From: QNYQ01 sp964542985
GTDB taxonomy: Archaea > Thermoproteota > Thermoprotei_A > Sulfolobales > Pyrodictiaceae
Direction: 5' to 3'
Length of the DNA stretch: 26,468 bases
NCBI GenBank assembly: GCA_964542985.1
Contig: CAZIWH010000020.1
Span: 1 to 26,468, forward strand
Shown here: positions 15,477 through 23,276 of the stretch, piece by piece
Layout of the letters: each line of letters starts with the position of its first letter
Numbering within the stretch: the stretch's first letter is position 1
Notes under the pieces: generated by a model
The model's database searches: none
What the model saw: only the letters and a program-made list of their open reading frames with translations
Told to the model about the DNA's origin: nothing
Position numbers and translations under genes: made by a program

Positions 15477-16373
15477 CTAGTCACGGGAGGGAGCCATCTT
15501 GCGGCTCTTTAGCCCCTCTAGCAGTTTGTGCAGCCTCTCTTTCTCCTCGTTGGTTTTCATGCTCCAGTAGTGCTGTGGGGCGGGGAACTCGCCGCTCCTC
15601 ACCTCCTGGGCGTATTGTTTGACTGCGTCGCGGATGATTGACGCTAGGTCCACGTACTTCTTGGCGAAGGGTGGCGGGCTTGGGGCTAGGCCTAGGATGT
15701 CGTGGATTACGAGCACTTGGCCGTCGCAGTGGGGGCCGCTGCCTATGCATATTGTTGGTATTGTTAGGCGCTCGGTTATCTTCTTGGCTACCTCCGCGGC
15801 CGTGTATTCTATGACTACGGCGAAGGCTCCGGCGTCCTCCGCCCCCTCGGCATCCCTTATGACTTCGAGGGCCTCCTGGGCTGTTTTGCCTACTAGGCGG
15901 TAGCCTCCGAGGAGCTTGTGCCTCTGAGGGGTCAGGCCGACGTGAGCCATGACGGGTATCCCTGCCCTCGTCATGGCTTTTATGACGTCGCTGTAGGCTG
16001 CGCCGCCCTCTATCTTCACAGCGTCTGCCCCGGCGGCTAGTAGGCGGCCAGCGTTGCGCACAGCCTCCGAGACCGAGGCCTCGTAGCTCATGAACGGCAT
16101 GTCTCCTACAACCATGGCCCTGGGCTGGGCCCTGGCCACGGCAGCCGTGTGCCGCACCATGTCCTCCAACGTGACCTGGAGGGTGGAGGGGAGCCCGAGC
16201 ACAACCATGCCCAGGCTGTCGCCGACCAGGATAGCATCCACGCCGGCCTCATCCACGAGGCGGGCAGTGGGAGTATCATAGGCGGTGACCATGACTATCT
16301 TCTCGCCGCGCTGCTTCATCTTGAGCAGCGTCCGCACAGTAACCCTCCCAGCCACGGCTTGGGCCGCCTCCAC
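15477..16373 (-). CDS. panB: 3-methyl-2-oxobutanoate hydroxymethyltransferase
   Basis: 298 residues, slightly longer than usual (~265) through the lysine-rich C-terminal tail (from about 262). It transfers a one-carbon unit from methylene-tetrahydro(metha)nopterin-type cofactor to 2-oxoisovalerate, giving ketopantoate for CoA. Key blocks are MVTAYDTPTARLVDEAGVDAILVGDSLGMVVLG with metal-binding GDS (51-53), VVGDMPFMSYE (88-98), DAVKIEGG, PVMAHVGLTPQ and VVIEYTA with base E189, then ICIGSG and GQVLVIHDILGL. GTG 16373 is the first start; GTG 16355 (MAGRVTVRTLL) with GGAGGCGG upstream is as likely. It follows panE by 22 bases, so the two are one operon. Confidence 0.95.
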   Translation of the reverse strand: MEAAQAVAGRVTVRTLLKMKQRGEKIVMVTAYDTPTARLVDEAGVDAILVGDSLGMVVLGLPSTLQVTLEDMVRHTAAVARAQPRAMVVGDMPFMSYEASVSEAVRNAGRLLAAGADAVKIEGGAAYSDVIKAMTRAGIPVMAHVGLTPQRHKLLGGYRLVGKTAQEALEVIRDAEGAEDAGAFAVVIEYTAAEVAKKITERLTIPTICIGSGPHCDGQVLVIHDILGLAPSPPPFAKKYVDLASIIRDAVKQYAQEVRSGEFPAPQHYWSMKTNEEKERLHKLLEGLKSRKMAPSRD

Positions 16374-16395
16374 GCCGCCACGAGGGGCTCAGGGG

Positions 16396-17349
16396 TTATG
16401 AGGCCTTGCCCCGGCGGAGCCTCTCCAGGACCCGTATCAGCCTCCACACCGTCTCGTTCACGGGCGCCTCCAGGCCGAGCCTCCTCGCCCACGCCGCCAC
16501 CGCGCCGTTGATGTAGTCCACCTCGGTCGGCCTCCCAGCCTCCAGGTCCTGGAGCATCGAGGACCTGTTGTCTCCGGTCAGCTCCGCGACCCGCAGGGCC
16601 TCCGCCACAGGGTCCCCGGGGAGCCTTACCCCCAGGGCCTCGGCGACCCGGCCGACCTCCCTTGCCAGCGCCTCGGCAAGGCTACGGGCATCTCGGTCCT
16701 CCACCACTATCCTGTTAGGAGCCCCCGTCAACGCCGTGACGGGGTTTATCGCGGCGTTGACTGCGAGCTTCATCCACCTCCACGGCTCCACGTCCTCGAC
16801 AACCACGGCCTCAACGCCGCCTCTGCGGAGCAGCGCGGCGAGCGCCTCGAGCTCCTCTAGCGCCTTCCCGAGGCAGCGGCCGGGGCGGCAGCCGAGCACA
16901 ACCCTCGGCGCCCCCACGGCGTGGAGCACGGCCCTGCACGGCGCCAGCCTCTCCACGCCATAGTAGACGAGGCCCTGGGCGGCGCGGCCGGGGTAAGCCT
17001 CCTCGAGCAGCTCCAGAGCCCCCAGCCCGTTCTGAAGCCCAGCCACGAGAACCGGGCTCCAGCCGGCGCGCTGCGACGCCTCAACCGCTCCGCGGAGGCT
17101 GTAGGCCTTCACAGCGTAGACAACGACGCGGGGCCTCAGCGCCGCAGCCGAGCCCCAGCCGCAGACAAGCAGAGAAGCGGAGCCGAGGCCACGCGCCTCC
17201 AGCGCTACGGGAGAGCAGCCGGAGACACCGCGGGAGACGACTACGACACTGGCGCCGCCGAGGGCAAGGGCCGTGGAGAACACTGTACCTACTGCGCCGC
17301 AGCCACCCACCACAGCCACATCGTGCCTAGCCACGCCCCTCCCCGCCAC
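16396..17349 (-). CDS. panE: 2-dehydropantoate 2-reductase (ketopantoate reductase)
   Basis: 317 residues. It reduces ketopantoate to pantoate with NAD(P)H. The N-terminal Rossmann motif is VAVVGGCGAVG (11-21), then LQNGLG (105-110). The catalytic lysine is K194 in WRWMKLAVNAAINPVTALTGAPN. The helical C-terminal domain has RSSMLQDLEAGRPTEVDYINGAV, typical of the family. The GTG at 17349 is the first start; inner GTG codons (17334, 17319) could serve as well. It is followed directly by panB, so two consecutive steps of pantoate synthesis are co-transcribed. Upstream is an unrecognised gene 54 bases away, possibly in the same transcript. Confidence 0.94.
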   Translation of the reverse strand: MAGRGVARHDVAVVGGCGAVGTVFSTALALGGASVVVVSRGVSGCSPVALEARGLGSASLLVCGWGSAAALRPRVVVYAVKAYSLRGAVEASQRAGWSPVLVAGLQNGLGALELLEEAYPGRAAQGLVYYGVERLAPCRAVLHAVGAPRVVLGCRPGRCLGKALEELEALAALLRRGGVEAVVVEDVEPWRWMKLAVNAAINPVTALTGAPNRIVVEDRDARSLAEALAREVGRVAEALGVRLPGDPVAEALRVAELTGDNRSSMLQDLEAGRPTEVDYINGAVAAWARRLGLEAPVNETVWRLIRVLERLRRGKAS

Positions 17350-17403
17350 AAGCAGCTGTGGAGAGCCGAAAACGAGGCCCCCCGTGTCGACGTCTAACTC
17401 GGC

Positions 17404-18456
17404 CTATGCTTGCCCGCCGAGGAGCTGCTCCCTCTGGTGCTGCTTCACGAGCAGCCTCATCCTCTCAAGTATCCGCAGGAAGCCCTCAGTAGGCTCCGGC
17501 TTCCACCGGTTCTCCAAGGGGTCGAACAGCTCATACGGGAACACCGATGCCATTCCCCGCAGCCTGGGGTAGACCTCCGCCTCGGGGCACACGGTGTAGA
17601 GCAGGCGGAGCATCTCCTCAGCCTCCCTAGGCGCCAACACTAGGGCGGCCATGACATGGCCGCGGTTCTCGGCCGGCACGTAGAGGAACGGCGCCGTCAA
17701 CGTCGCGGACACGAAGCCGTAGAGCTTCCTAGCGCAGCTCCGGGGAGCCACCACGGTGAGCTTATACGACTCCTTGGGCTGCTCGAGCACATACACCCTG
17801 CCAAGCACCTTGGCGCGGCTAAGCTTCCTGTAGTACTTCGTCAAGTACTTCATGTTCAGGGCGGCCTCGTACTCGCCGAGCCCCCGGGCCTCGACAGCCT
17901 CAGCTACCTTGGAGAGAGCCCTGAGCGTGACAAGCGGGTTAGCGTCAAGCACGGCTAGCAGCAGGTAGACCAGGCCCGGGCTCCTAACCCTAACCTTGGG
18001 CTCGTTCAACAGTATCTTCAAGTTGGCCTCCAGGCTCTCCATGTCGCCTACGTCGGTAGTCCTCTTACCCAGGCAGTTCATCGCGGGAACCTGCCAGGCC
18101 TCCCACCACTCCTCGAAGAAGCTTGTGTCCTCAGGCCAGAGGCCGCGCGGCAGGTAGTAGACAAAGTAGACCCTACCACCAGTGTGAACAATTATACCGT
18201 GGAGGAGGCGGGGGCTGGGCACACCCAGCTCCCTAAGCTTATCAGTATCGGTCTCAACGCTGATGAGCTTCCTGGCTAGCTCCTTGTCTCTCTTGAAGCC
18301 GACTAGCATACGTATATCCAGAGGCTTCAACCATTTAAGGTGGAGCGCGAAGCCCCGGCGCACGAACCTGGCTATGTTGTAATACACTGTGCTCTTGGGG
18401 GCAGGCACCTCGCCCAAACGGTAATCATAGCAAGTAAGGTAAACCGCTATGCTCAT
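17404..18456 (-). CDS. Unrecognised protein, possible HTH-containing regulator
   Basis: 350 residues from ATG 18456, chosen because GGAGGGGA lies about 10 bases upstream and a TATA-like element suits this start; ATG 18477 or an extension to 18549 are possible, but the latter would run through the AT-rich promoter. Not recognised. Residues ~16-40 (PAPKSTVYYNIARFVRRGFA) resemble a winged-helix recognition helix, and ~175-230 (YLLLAVLDANPLVTLRALSKVAEAV then KYLTKYYRKLSRAKVLGRV) a second one. The part after ~240 alternates strands and helices (YKLTVVAPRS, GHVMAALVLAPREAEEML), like a small ligand-binding domain. No membrane segment. It is upstream of panE-panB, so pathway regulation is possible but unproven. 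Confidence 0.6.
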   Translation of the reverse strand: MSIAVYLTCYDYRLGEVPAPKSTVYYNIARFVRRGFALHLKWLKPLDIRMLVGFKRDKELARKLISVETDTDKLRELGVPSPRLLHGIIVHTGGRVYFVYYLPRGLWPEDTSFFEEWWEAWQVPAMNCLGKRTTDVGDMESLEANLKILLNEPKVRVRSPGLVYLLLAVLDANPLVTLRALSKVAEAVEARGLGEYEAALNMKYLTKYYRKLSRAKVLGRVYVLEQPKESYKLTVVAPRSCARKLYGFVSATLTAPFLYVPAENRGHVMAALVLAPREAEEMLRLLYTVCPEAEVYPRLRGMASVFPYELFDPLENRWKPEPTEGFLRILERMRLLVKQHQREQLLGGQA

Positions 18457-18505
18457 GCTAATCCAGTCCCCTCCCATGCTCTTTCTCTGAGAAGCAAGTC
18501 TCTGG

Positions 18506-18516
18506 GAAATAAAAGT
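18506..18516 (-). promoter_or_regulatory. TATA-like element of the 17404-18456 gene
   Basis: The minus strand reads ACTTTTATTTC. A transcript starting about 26 bases downstream (~18485) would carry the GGAGGGGA site before ATG 18456. Confidence 0.4.
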
Positions 18517-18526
18517 ACTTATGGAA

Positions 18527-18537
18527 TTAAAAGTATA
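18527..18537 (+). promoter_or_regulatory. TATA-like element of the small membrane protein gene
   Basis: TTAAAAGTATA on the plus strand. A transcript starting ~26 bases downstream (about 18558) would have a short leader containing GGTGA (18566-18570) and the GTG at 18577. Confidence 0.45.
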
Positions 18538-18576
18538 GGTTGCTTTCACACACAGTACAGAAACCGGTGAAACCGC

Positions 18577-18723
18577 GTGGCCCAGGCCAAAACCCAGCTC
18601 AAAAAGGCTCTACTACGCGCAATAGCCGACCCCAGGACCAGGACAGCACTAGTACTAGCGGCACTAGCCGCCGCAACCCTGCTGCCGACCGGCGCCAAGC
18701 TACGCGACGCACCCACATTCTAA
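18577..18723 (+). CDS. Small single-span membrane protein, 48 residues
   Basis: GTG start with GGTGA 6 bases upstream and stop TAA at 18721. The protein has a basic, helical first part (AQAKTQLKKALLRAIADPRTR) and then one hydrophobic segment (TALVLAALAAATLLP) followed by a short polar tail. Length is below usual gene-finder limits, but the ribosome-binding site, TATA-like box at 18527-18537 and a T5 run 63 bases after the stop give a complete transcription unit. The A/C-rich codons match 3' parts of other local genes. No family recognised. It could be a tail-anchored subunit or a toxin-like peptide (speculation). Confidence 0.55.
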   Translation: MAQAKTQLKKALLRAIADPRTRTALVLAALAAATLLPTGAKLRDAPTF

Positions 18724-18786
18724 GGCCCGAGGAGGCCCAAGACAGGATCCAGCCTCGAGAAGGAATCATGGTACAGCCTCCACTGC

Positions 18787-18791
18787 TTTTT
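18787..18791 (+). terminator. T-run, possible terminator of the small membrane protein gene
   Basis: Five T on the plus strand within CTGCTTTTTAGG, in the spacer after the 48-residue gene and before the next start. Confidence 0.35.
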
Positions 18792-18814
18792 AGGAGCCCC
18801 TCCCTCACATGCCC

Positions 18815-18845
18815 CTTCTACCTGGTCCTCCCCGCCTGGTAGAAG
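18815..18845. repeat. Inverted repeat with CCTGGT repeats in a short spacer
   Basis: CTTCTACC and GGTAGAAG pair perfectly over 8 bases with a 15-base loop. CCTGGT occurs four times between 18820 and 18923 (twice as TACCTGGT). Function unknown; possibly an RNA structure or a protein-binding site upstream of the 84-residue gene. Confidence 0.4.
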
Positions 18846-18920
18846 TCTTCACCTGGTACAGACTTTCCCGTATCGCAGGGTGCTCTTGGATATTAGTATG
18901 TTTGGAGTGGGTACTACCTG

Positions 18921-19175
18921 GTGCCGTGCGCCTTGGATAAGGCTAGTATAGCCCGGCGCCTGGGGCCGGGTCTCGCCGCGCTGCTCTCATTCCACGCGAG
19001 GAGGGTTTACGGCCGTAGCCTCGAGGAGCTTGGGCCAGAGGAGTTGAAGAGGCTTATTGTGAAGGTCTTGGGAGAGAGGGCTGGGCCCGTGCTCCGGGCT
19101 CTCGACGGGTTTCTAGGCTTCGGCCTTGGCGGTCATACCGGTGGGGCTCTGTCGAGGCTCGTGGTTTACGCTTAG
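18921..19175 (+). CDS. Small conserved-looking helical protein, unknown function
   Basis: 84 residues from GTG 18921 (GGAGTGG about 11 bases upstream); TTG 18933 is an alternative. It is predicted soluble and helical: SIARRLGPGLAALLSFHARRVYG, then SLEELGPEELKRLIVKVLGE, then a glycine-rich end GFLGFGLGGHTGGALSRLVVYA. I do not recognise a family. Codon use is like neighbouring genes, supporting it as real. Its stop overlaps the aroC stop by 4 bases on the other strand. Confidence 0.6.
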   Translation: MPCALDKASIARRLGPGLAALLSFHARRVYGRSLEELGPEELKRLIVKVLGERAGPVLRALDGFLGFGLGGHTGGALSRLVVYA

Positions 19176-20350
19176 CTGCCGTGTATGAGCTTCTTTCTCT
19201 CCTCGGCGGCTCTCCTCCAGGCCTCTCCTCTCTCAAACCAGTAGTAGTGCATAAGCCTCGATGGGAGGCGTCGGAGGAGCTGGTCCGCGGCGACTATGGC
19301 TGCCGCTGCCTCGACTGCTGCTACTGCGCGCACGGCTATGGCGGGATCGTGGCGGCCCGCGCCCCGCGTCTCGACCGTGCCTAGTGTTCGCCAGTCTATG
19401 GTCTCCATGGGGTAGGGTATGGTGGAGGTCGGCTTGACGTAGGCCCTGGCTACTATCGCTGCTCCTAGGGCTAGGCCGCCTAGGGTTCCGCCTCCATGGC
19501 CCGGCTCCAGTGCGAGGCCCCCGTCGGGGGTTGGGTGGAGGGCGTCGGCGGCCTCTCTGCCAGTCATGTCTACCAGCCTTGTCCCCAAGCCTAGCTCGAA
19601 GGCCTTGACGCCGGGTATTGCCAGCATCGCGTAGGCCAGCTCGGCGTCTAGGCGGCCGCTCAGGGGCTCCCCCATGCCGGGCGGCGGGTTGAGTATCCAC
19701 GCCTCTACTACGCCGCCCGCGCTTCCCCCCCTGGCCACGGCCTCCTCCAGCGCCCTGGCCATCTCCTCGGCGGCTCCAGGGATTGGGCAGGGGACTGGGG
19801 CCTGGTCGCGCATCCTTCTCAGCTCCTCTAGGCTCGTGGGGCTTCTGGGGGGCTCCAGGGGGCACTCCTTGCCGGCTAGGCGGCGGAGGTAGGCATAGAC
19901 CTCTACACCGTGGAGGCGGAGCAGCTGCTTGGCCAGCGCGCCTGCCGCGACTAGGCCGGCGGTGAGCCTGCCGGAGAAGGGGCCTCCTCCCCTGTAGTCC
20001 TCGAAGCCGAGCGCGTTGAGCCTCGCAGCTGCGTCGGCGTGGCCCGGCCTCGGCCGGTGGCGGACTACTTTCTCGTAGAAGCTGCTGTCCACGTCACGGT
20101 TCCAGATGAGCATCGCGACGGGGGCGCCGGTTGTGTAGCCCATGTGGACGCCGCTGAGTATCTCCGCCCTGTCCGGCTCCCTCCGCGGCGTGGTGTAGCG
20201 GCGGCCGGGCCTCCTCCTGGCCAGCTCCTCTTCGACAATCTCCCTGGTCAGGGGTATCCCGGGTGGAGCACCCTCCACCACGGCGCCGACAGCGGGGCCG
20301 TGGCTCTCCCCCCATACTGTTACGCGGAGCAGCCTGCCGAGCATGGGCAT
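19172..20350 (-). CDS. aroC: Chorismate synthase
   Basis: 392 residues, normal length. It turns 5-enolpyruvylshikimate-3-phosphate into chorismate using reduced FMN, the last common step of aromatic amino acid synthesis. Motifs are VWGESHGPAVGAVVEGAPPGI (N-terminus), RRYTTPRREPDRAEILSGV, RPRPGHADAA (family GHAD, flavin site), EDYRGGGPFSGRLTA, GHGGGTLGGLALG and GRHDPAIAVRAVAAVEA. ATG 20350 or ATG 20344 may be used. It starts 18 bases after aroA ends, making an aroA-aroC operon with two consecutive shikimate-pathway steps. The A/C-rich 3' end is typical here. It overlaps the convergent 84-residue gene's stop. Confidence 0.96.
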   Translation of the reverse strand: MPMLGRLLRVTVWGESHGPAVGAVVEGAPPGIPLTREIVEEELARRRPGRRYTTPRREPDRAEILSGVHMGYTTGAPVAMLIWNRDVDSSFYEKVVRHRPRPGHADAAARLNALGFEDYRGGGPFSGRLTAGLVAAGALAKQLLRLHGVEVYAYLRRLAGKECPLEPPRSPTSLEELRRMRDQAPVPCPIPGAAEEMARALEEAVARGGSAGGVVEAWILNPPPGMGEPLSGRLDAELAYAMLAIPGVKAFELGLGTRLVDMTGREAADALHPTPDGGLALEPGHGGGTLGGLALGAAIVARAYVKPTSTIPYPMETIDWRTLGTVETRGAGRHDPAIAVRAVAAVEAAAAIVAADQLLRRLPSRLMHYYWFERGEAWRRAAEERKKLIHGS

Positions 20351-20368
20351 CCCTACTTCACCCCTCCC

Positions 20369-21661
20369 CTATGCTGGCTCGACGCGGGCCCCGAGGGCCG
20401 TGAGCGCGTCCCAGAACCCGGGGTAGGACTTCGCCACCGCGTCGGCGCCCTCTATGGTGACCGGGGCCTCGGCTGCGAGCCCCAGCACGGCGGCAGCCAT
20501 CGCCACCCTGTGGTCCCGGTGGCTGCTGTAGACGCCGCCCCGTGGAGGGCCACAGCGCCCCCTCACCGCTATGCAGAGCCCCTTGCCCGGCTCCTCCTCC
20601 AGCCAGGCCTCCGCGCCCGCCCTCTCGGCGAGATCCAGCGCCGTTGCCACCCTGTCGCTCTCCTTGAGGCGGAGCCTCGCCGCGCAGCATATCCTTGAGA
20701 CGCCGCAGGCGATGGAGGCTAGGGCTGCTAGCACCGGCGCCAGGTCGGGGCTATCCTCTATGCACGCCTCGAAGCCCGCCAGCCCCCCGGGGCCCGGGCC
20801 CGTGCAGAGGGCGCCGAGGCCGCCGTGGAGGCACCTGGCCCCCATGGAGGCGAGCACCGTGGTTATCCTCCTATCCGGCTGCGGGTCCCGAGGCTCAAGC
20901 CCGGTGACAAGCACCTCGCCGCCCGACGCCGCAGCGGCTGCGAGGAGGGGTGCGGCGCTGCTCCAGTCACCGGGGATCCTCGCCTCCACCCCCGCTGGGC
21001 GACCCTCTACGCGGAACAGCGTGTAGCCCATCCTCACGACACTGACCCCCGCTAGGCGGAGGGCCTCCACGGTTATGTCCACGTAGGGCCTCGAGGAGAC
21101 CCCCGTTGCCTCCACCTCGAGGCCGCCGAGCCCCGCGGCCAGGATGAGGAGGCTGCTGAGGAACTGGCTGCTCAGCCCCGCGTCCACCACGGCACGGCCC
21201 CCTCTGGCTGGGCCGCGGACCACGTATGGGGGACAGCAGCTCCCCGTGTCAAGCCACGCGACGCCGAGGCCCCCGAGTGCCTCCAGGAGCGGCCTCACCG
21301 GCCTCCTGTGGAGCCTCCCCCTGCCGTAGACGAGCACGGGCTTGTCGAGCAGCGAGGCGGGGGCTGCTACGAGCCTGGCGGTGGTGCCCGACTCCCCTGC
21401 ATCGATGCAGCGGGGCCACCGCAGGCGGGAAGGGGGCTCCACGCTGACCGTGCCCCCGGAGCGCGTTACCTTGGCGCCGAACGCCTCCACGGCCCGGAGC
21501 GTGGCCTCCACGTCGTCCCCCCGGGGGAGGTTGGAGAGCCTGCTCGGCCCCCGGGCGAGGAGGGCGAGGAGGAGGAGCCTGTGAGCCCAGCTCTTCGAGC
21601 CCGGGGCCTCCACAGCGCCGGCGACGGGGCCCGGGTGGACTGTGACGCGGCTAGGCAGCAC
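20369..21661 (-). CDS. aroA: 3-phosphoshikimate 1-carboxyvinyltransferase (EPSP synthase)
   Basis: 430 residues from GTG 21661, chosen because GTGGGAG lies ~6 bases upstream and the family start is VTVHPGPVAGAVEAPGSKS; a start at 21715 would add 18 residues. It joins phosphoenolpyruvate to shikimate-3-phosphate. Motifs are EAPGSKSWAHRLLLLALLARG (substrate loop), DAGESGTTARLVAAPASL, SSQFLSSLLILAAGL, IEDSPDLAPVLAALA with the catalytic aspartate, RLRLKESDRVATA, and YSSHRDHRVAMAAAVLGLA. All catalytic blocks are present. Just downstream is aroC; just upstream is vapC, whose stop lies about 65 bases away. Confidence 0.96.
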   Translation of the reverse strand: MLPSRVTVHPGPVAGAVEAPGSKSWAHRLLLLALLARGPSRLSNLPRGDDVEATLRAVEAFGAKVTRSGGTVSVEPPSRLRWPRCIDAGESGTTARLVAAPASLLDKPVLVYGRGRLHRRPVRPLLEALGGLGVAWLDTGSCCPPYVVRGPARGGRAVVDAGLSSQFLSSLLILAAGLGGLEVEATGVSSRPYVDITVEALRLAGVSVVRMGYTLFRVEGRPAGVEARIPGDWSSAAPLLAAAAASGGEVLVTGLEPRDPQPDRRITTVLASMGARCLHGGLGALCTGPGPGGLAGFEACIEDSPDLAPVLAALASIACGVSRICCAARLRLKESDRVATALDLAERAGAEAWLEEEPGKGLCIAVRGRCGPPRGGVYSSHRDHRVAMAAAVLGLAAEAPVTIEGADAVAKSYPGFWDALTALGARVEPA

Positions 21662-21725
21662 CGTCTGCTCCCACCACAAGCCCACACCACGGGGACCGCG
21701 GGTTAATAGCCGCACAGCGGGGGCG

Positions 21726-22208
21726 CTAGGCTGGGCCGGCGCCTAGGAGGCGACTAATAGTCTCCGGCGTGTATACTACGCCCTCTACGCCGTATCCATG
21801 CTGCTCGAGGAACTCTATGAAGCTGCGGTCTATAGTCAGCAGCGCCATGTTCTCCGCCCTGGCCGCCGCGTAGTGGAGCGCATCGATATAGTCCCGGTGC
21901 CCAAGGTGGTATATCCTGGCCGCCTCGATTAGGGCCTCGGCGCGCGGCGTGAGTAGACGGTAGGTTCTGCGGATGGCCTTTACCCCTATCTTGACGCGGC
22001 CGAGCTTCTCCCTGGGGACGAGTTTCAGCACCTTCCACATGGCCTCGAGCAGGCCCGCCTCCAGGTAGTAGACCTCAAGGCTGTGGAAGAACCTTATAGC
22101 CTCCATAGCGTCTCTCTCGACCTCTATGCCGAGCGCGGGCAGGAGGAAGGTCGTGTCCACGAGGACCCTAGGCCCGGCCGCCCTCGATGTACCTCTTCTG
22201 CCGCTCAA
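21726..22208 (-). CDS. vapC: PIN-domain toxin (VapC family)
   Basis: 160 residues from TTG 22208, which lies inside the vapB gene (41-base overlap); GTG 22160 (LVDTTF region) is a possible shorter start. The PIN ribonuclease site is complete: D18 (VDTTFLLP), E55 (GLLEAMW), D109 (YIDALHYAAA) and D127 (LTIDRSFIEFL). VapC toxins cut RNA, often tRNA or rRNA, and are kept silent by VapB. The overlap with the antitoxin gene and shared strand are typical of a toxin-antitoxin operon. The following gene is aroA, so read-through into the aromatic operon is possible. Confidence 0.85.
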   Translation of the reverse strand: MSGRRGTSRAAGPRVLVDTTFLLPALGIEVERDAMEAIRFFHSLEVYYLEAGLLEAMWKVLKLVPREKLGRVKIGVKAIRRTYRLLTPRAEALIEAARIYHLGHRDYIDALHYAAARAENMALLTIDRSFIEFLEQHGYGVEGVVYTPETISRLLGAGPA

Positions 22209-22425
22209 CGCTCTCGGCCTCGAGCTCCTCGAGGCTTGTCCTAGCTATCTTCTCGCCGCGCAGGGACAGCTCCACAGCGTCCAGGATGGGCTCAAGCACT
22301 ATCCTGCCATCCTCCAGCCTAAGCTCCAGCCGGCTGCCCTCCCTAATGCCGAGCGCCTCCGCGACGGGCTTCGGGATAACTATGGTTCTTCTCCTCCCGA
22401 CGCGTATCTCCAGGCTCAGACTCAC
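22168..22425 (-). CDS. vapB: AbrB/SpoVT-type antitoxin (VapB)
   Basis: 85 residues from GTG 22425, with GAGGGG about 6 bases upstream. The N-terminal swapped-hairpin DNA-binding motif is clear: RVGRRRTIVIPKPVAEALGIREGSRLELRLEDGRIVLEPI (about 8-47). The C-terminal helix (LEELEAESVERQKRYIEGG) would wrap the toxin. It represses its own operon by binding the promoter and neutralises VapC. A TATA-like element at 22464-22471 suits a transcript starting about 16 bases before the start codon. Confidence 0.88.
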   Translation of the reverse strand: MSLSLEIRVGRRRTIVIPKPVAEALGIREGSRLELRLEDGRIVLEPILDAVELSLRGEKIARTSLEELEAESVERQKRYIEGGRA

Positions 22426-22463
22426 AGCAGCCCCTCAGACGGAAGTTTGAGGGATCAGAGCCG

Positions 22464-22471
22464 CTATTAAG
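22464..22471 (-). promoter_or_regulatory. TATA-like element of the vapB-vapC operon
   Basis: The minus strand reads CTTAATAG. Centre about 26 bases before an implied start near 22441, followed by GAGGGG and the vapB GTG. Confidence 0.4.
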
Positions 22472-22538
22472 ATTACAGCATGTAGGCGCCTCTACGTCAC
22501 CGTCCTACCCGCGGCTGCCTGCCTGGGAGGGATGCAGC

Positions 22539-23276
22539 GTGCTGAGGCGTGTCGCCAGGGTCGGGAATACCCTGGTCGAGGCCGTCCTCTACGGCTCAGT
22601 AGGCGGGGAGGAGCTTGGGGCCGCATTGAGACTCCTCGGCGAGGCCTACGGCACCGGGGGCCCGGGGCTTGTGGAGCTGCGGCTCTACCCGGACGAGGCC
22701 GTGATGGAGGCCGTTGTGTCGGAGCTGGCGGCCGAGGCGGGGGTCGCCGCTGGGGCGGGGTTCGAGCTTTTCGCACACGAGGCGTGGAGCGGTGTGCCGA
22801 GGATACATGCCGTCGCCCCGGCCCTCCTCCGGGGCCCCATGTATGAGGCCTTGTTCGTCCATGAGGCTGTGCATAGTCTCCTCCACGGCAGCCTCGAATA
22901 CTACATGGCTGAGCCGGGGGTGGACGCCCTCCTCTACTACGTGGCGGCGACGACGGTGAAGGACCTGGAGGTCCACGGCTACATGGCGCGCCGGGGGCTC
23001 CTCGGGCGGCTCAAGCTGCTCCAGGGCTACTGGCTCCGTGTCCTCAGCGAGGGCGGGTACGGTGCGCTGGACGTGCTCCGCGCTCTCACGGTCTGGGCCG
23101 CAGTGGGCGAAGAGCCCCTGGGGCCGCTCAGGAAGGCCCTCGGCGCCAGCCTCGAGAAGCTCTACGCCTGGATGAGGACGGTGCTAGAGGAGTGGCAGAG
23201 GAAGGGGGCCAGGCCTTGGGCTAAAAGGCTTGAGCTGCTGAGGCTCCTGGAGGGCCTCGGGTTAGCCCTCTATTAG
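22539..23276 (+). CDS. HEXXH putative metalloprotease, unknown family
   Basis: 245 residues from GTG 22539, with GGGAGGGAT about 8 bases upstream. The HEAVH motif (108-112, in LFVHEAVHSLLHGS) is a zincin signature, and a likely third ligand lies in TTVKDLEVHGYM (E144 or H146). No signal peptide or strong membrane segment, so it is probably cytoplasmic. The N-terminal ~100 residues look alpha/beta (VELRLYPDEAVMEAVVSELA), and the C-terminal part is helical. I do not recognise a named peptidase family. It converges with cdvA and their 3' ends overlap by 15 bases. Confidence 0.6.
   Translation: MLRRVARVGNTLVEAVLYGSVGGEELGAALRLLGEAYGTGGPGLVELRLYPDEAVMEAVVSELAAEAGVAAGAGFELFAHEAWSGVPRIHAVAPALLRGPMYEALFVHEAVHSLLHGSLEYYMAEPGVDALLYYVAATTVKDLEVHGYMARRGLLGRLKLLQGYWLRVLSEGGYGALDVLRALTVWAAVGEEPLGPLRKALGASLEKLYAWMRTVLEEWQRKGARPWAKRLELLRLLEGLGLALY

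Noticed and set aside
20039..20698. 219-codon plus-strand frame over the aroC/aroA junction
   Set aside because: It spans two unmistakable genes on the other strand and has no ribosome-binding site or motif.
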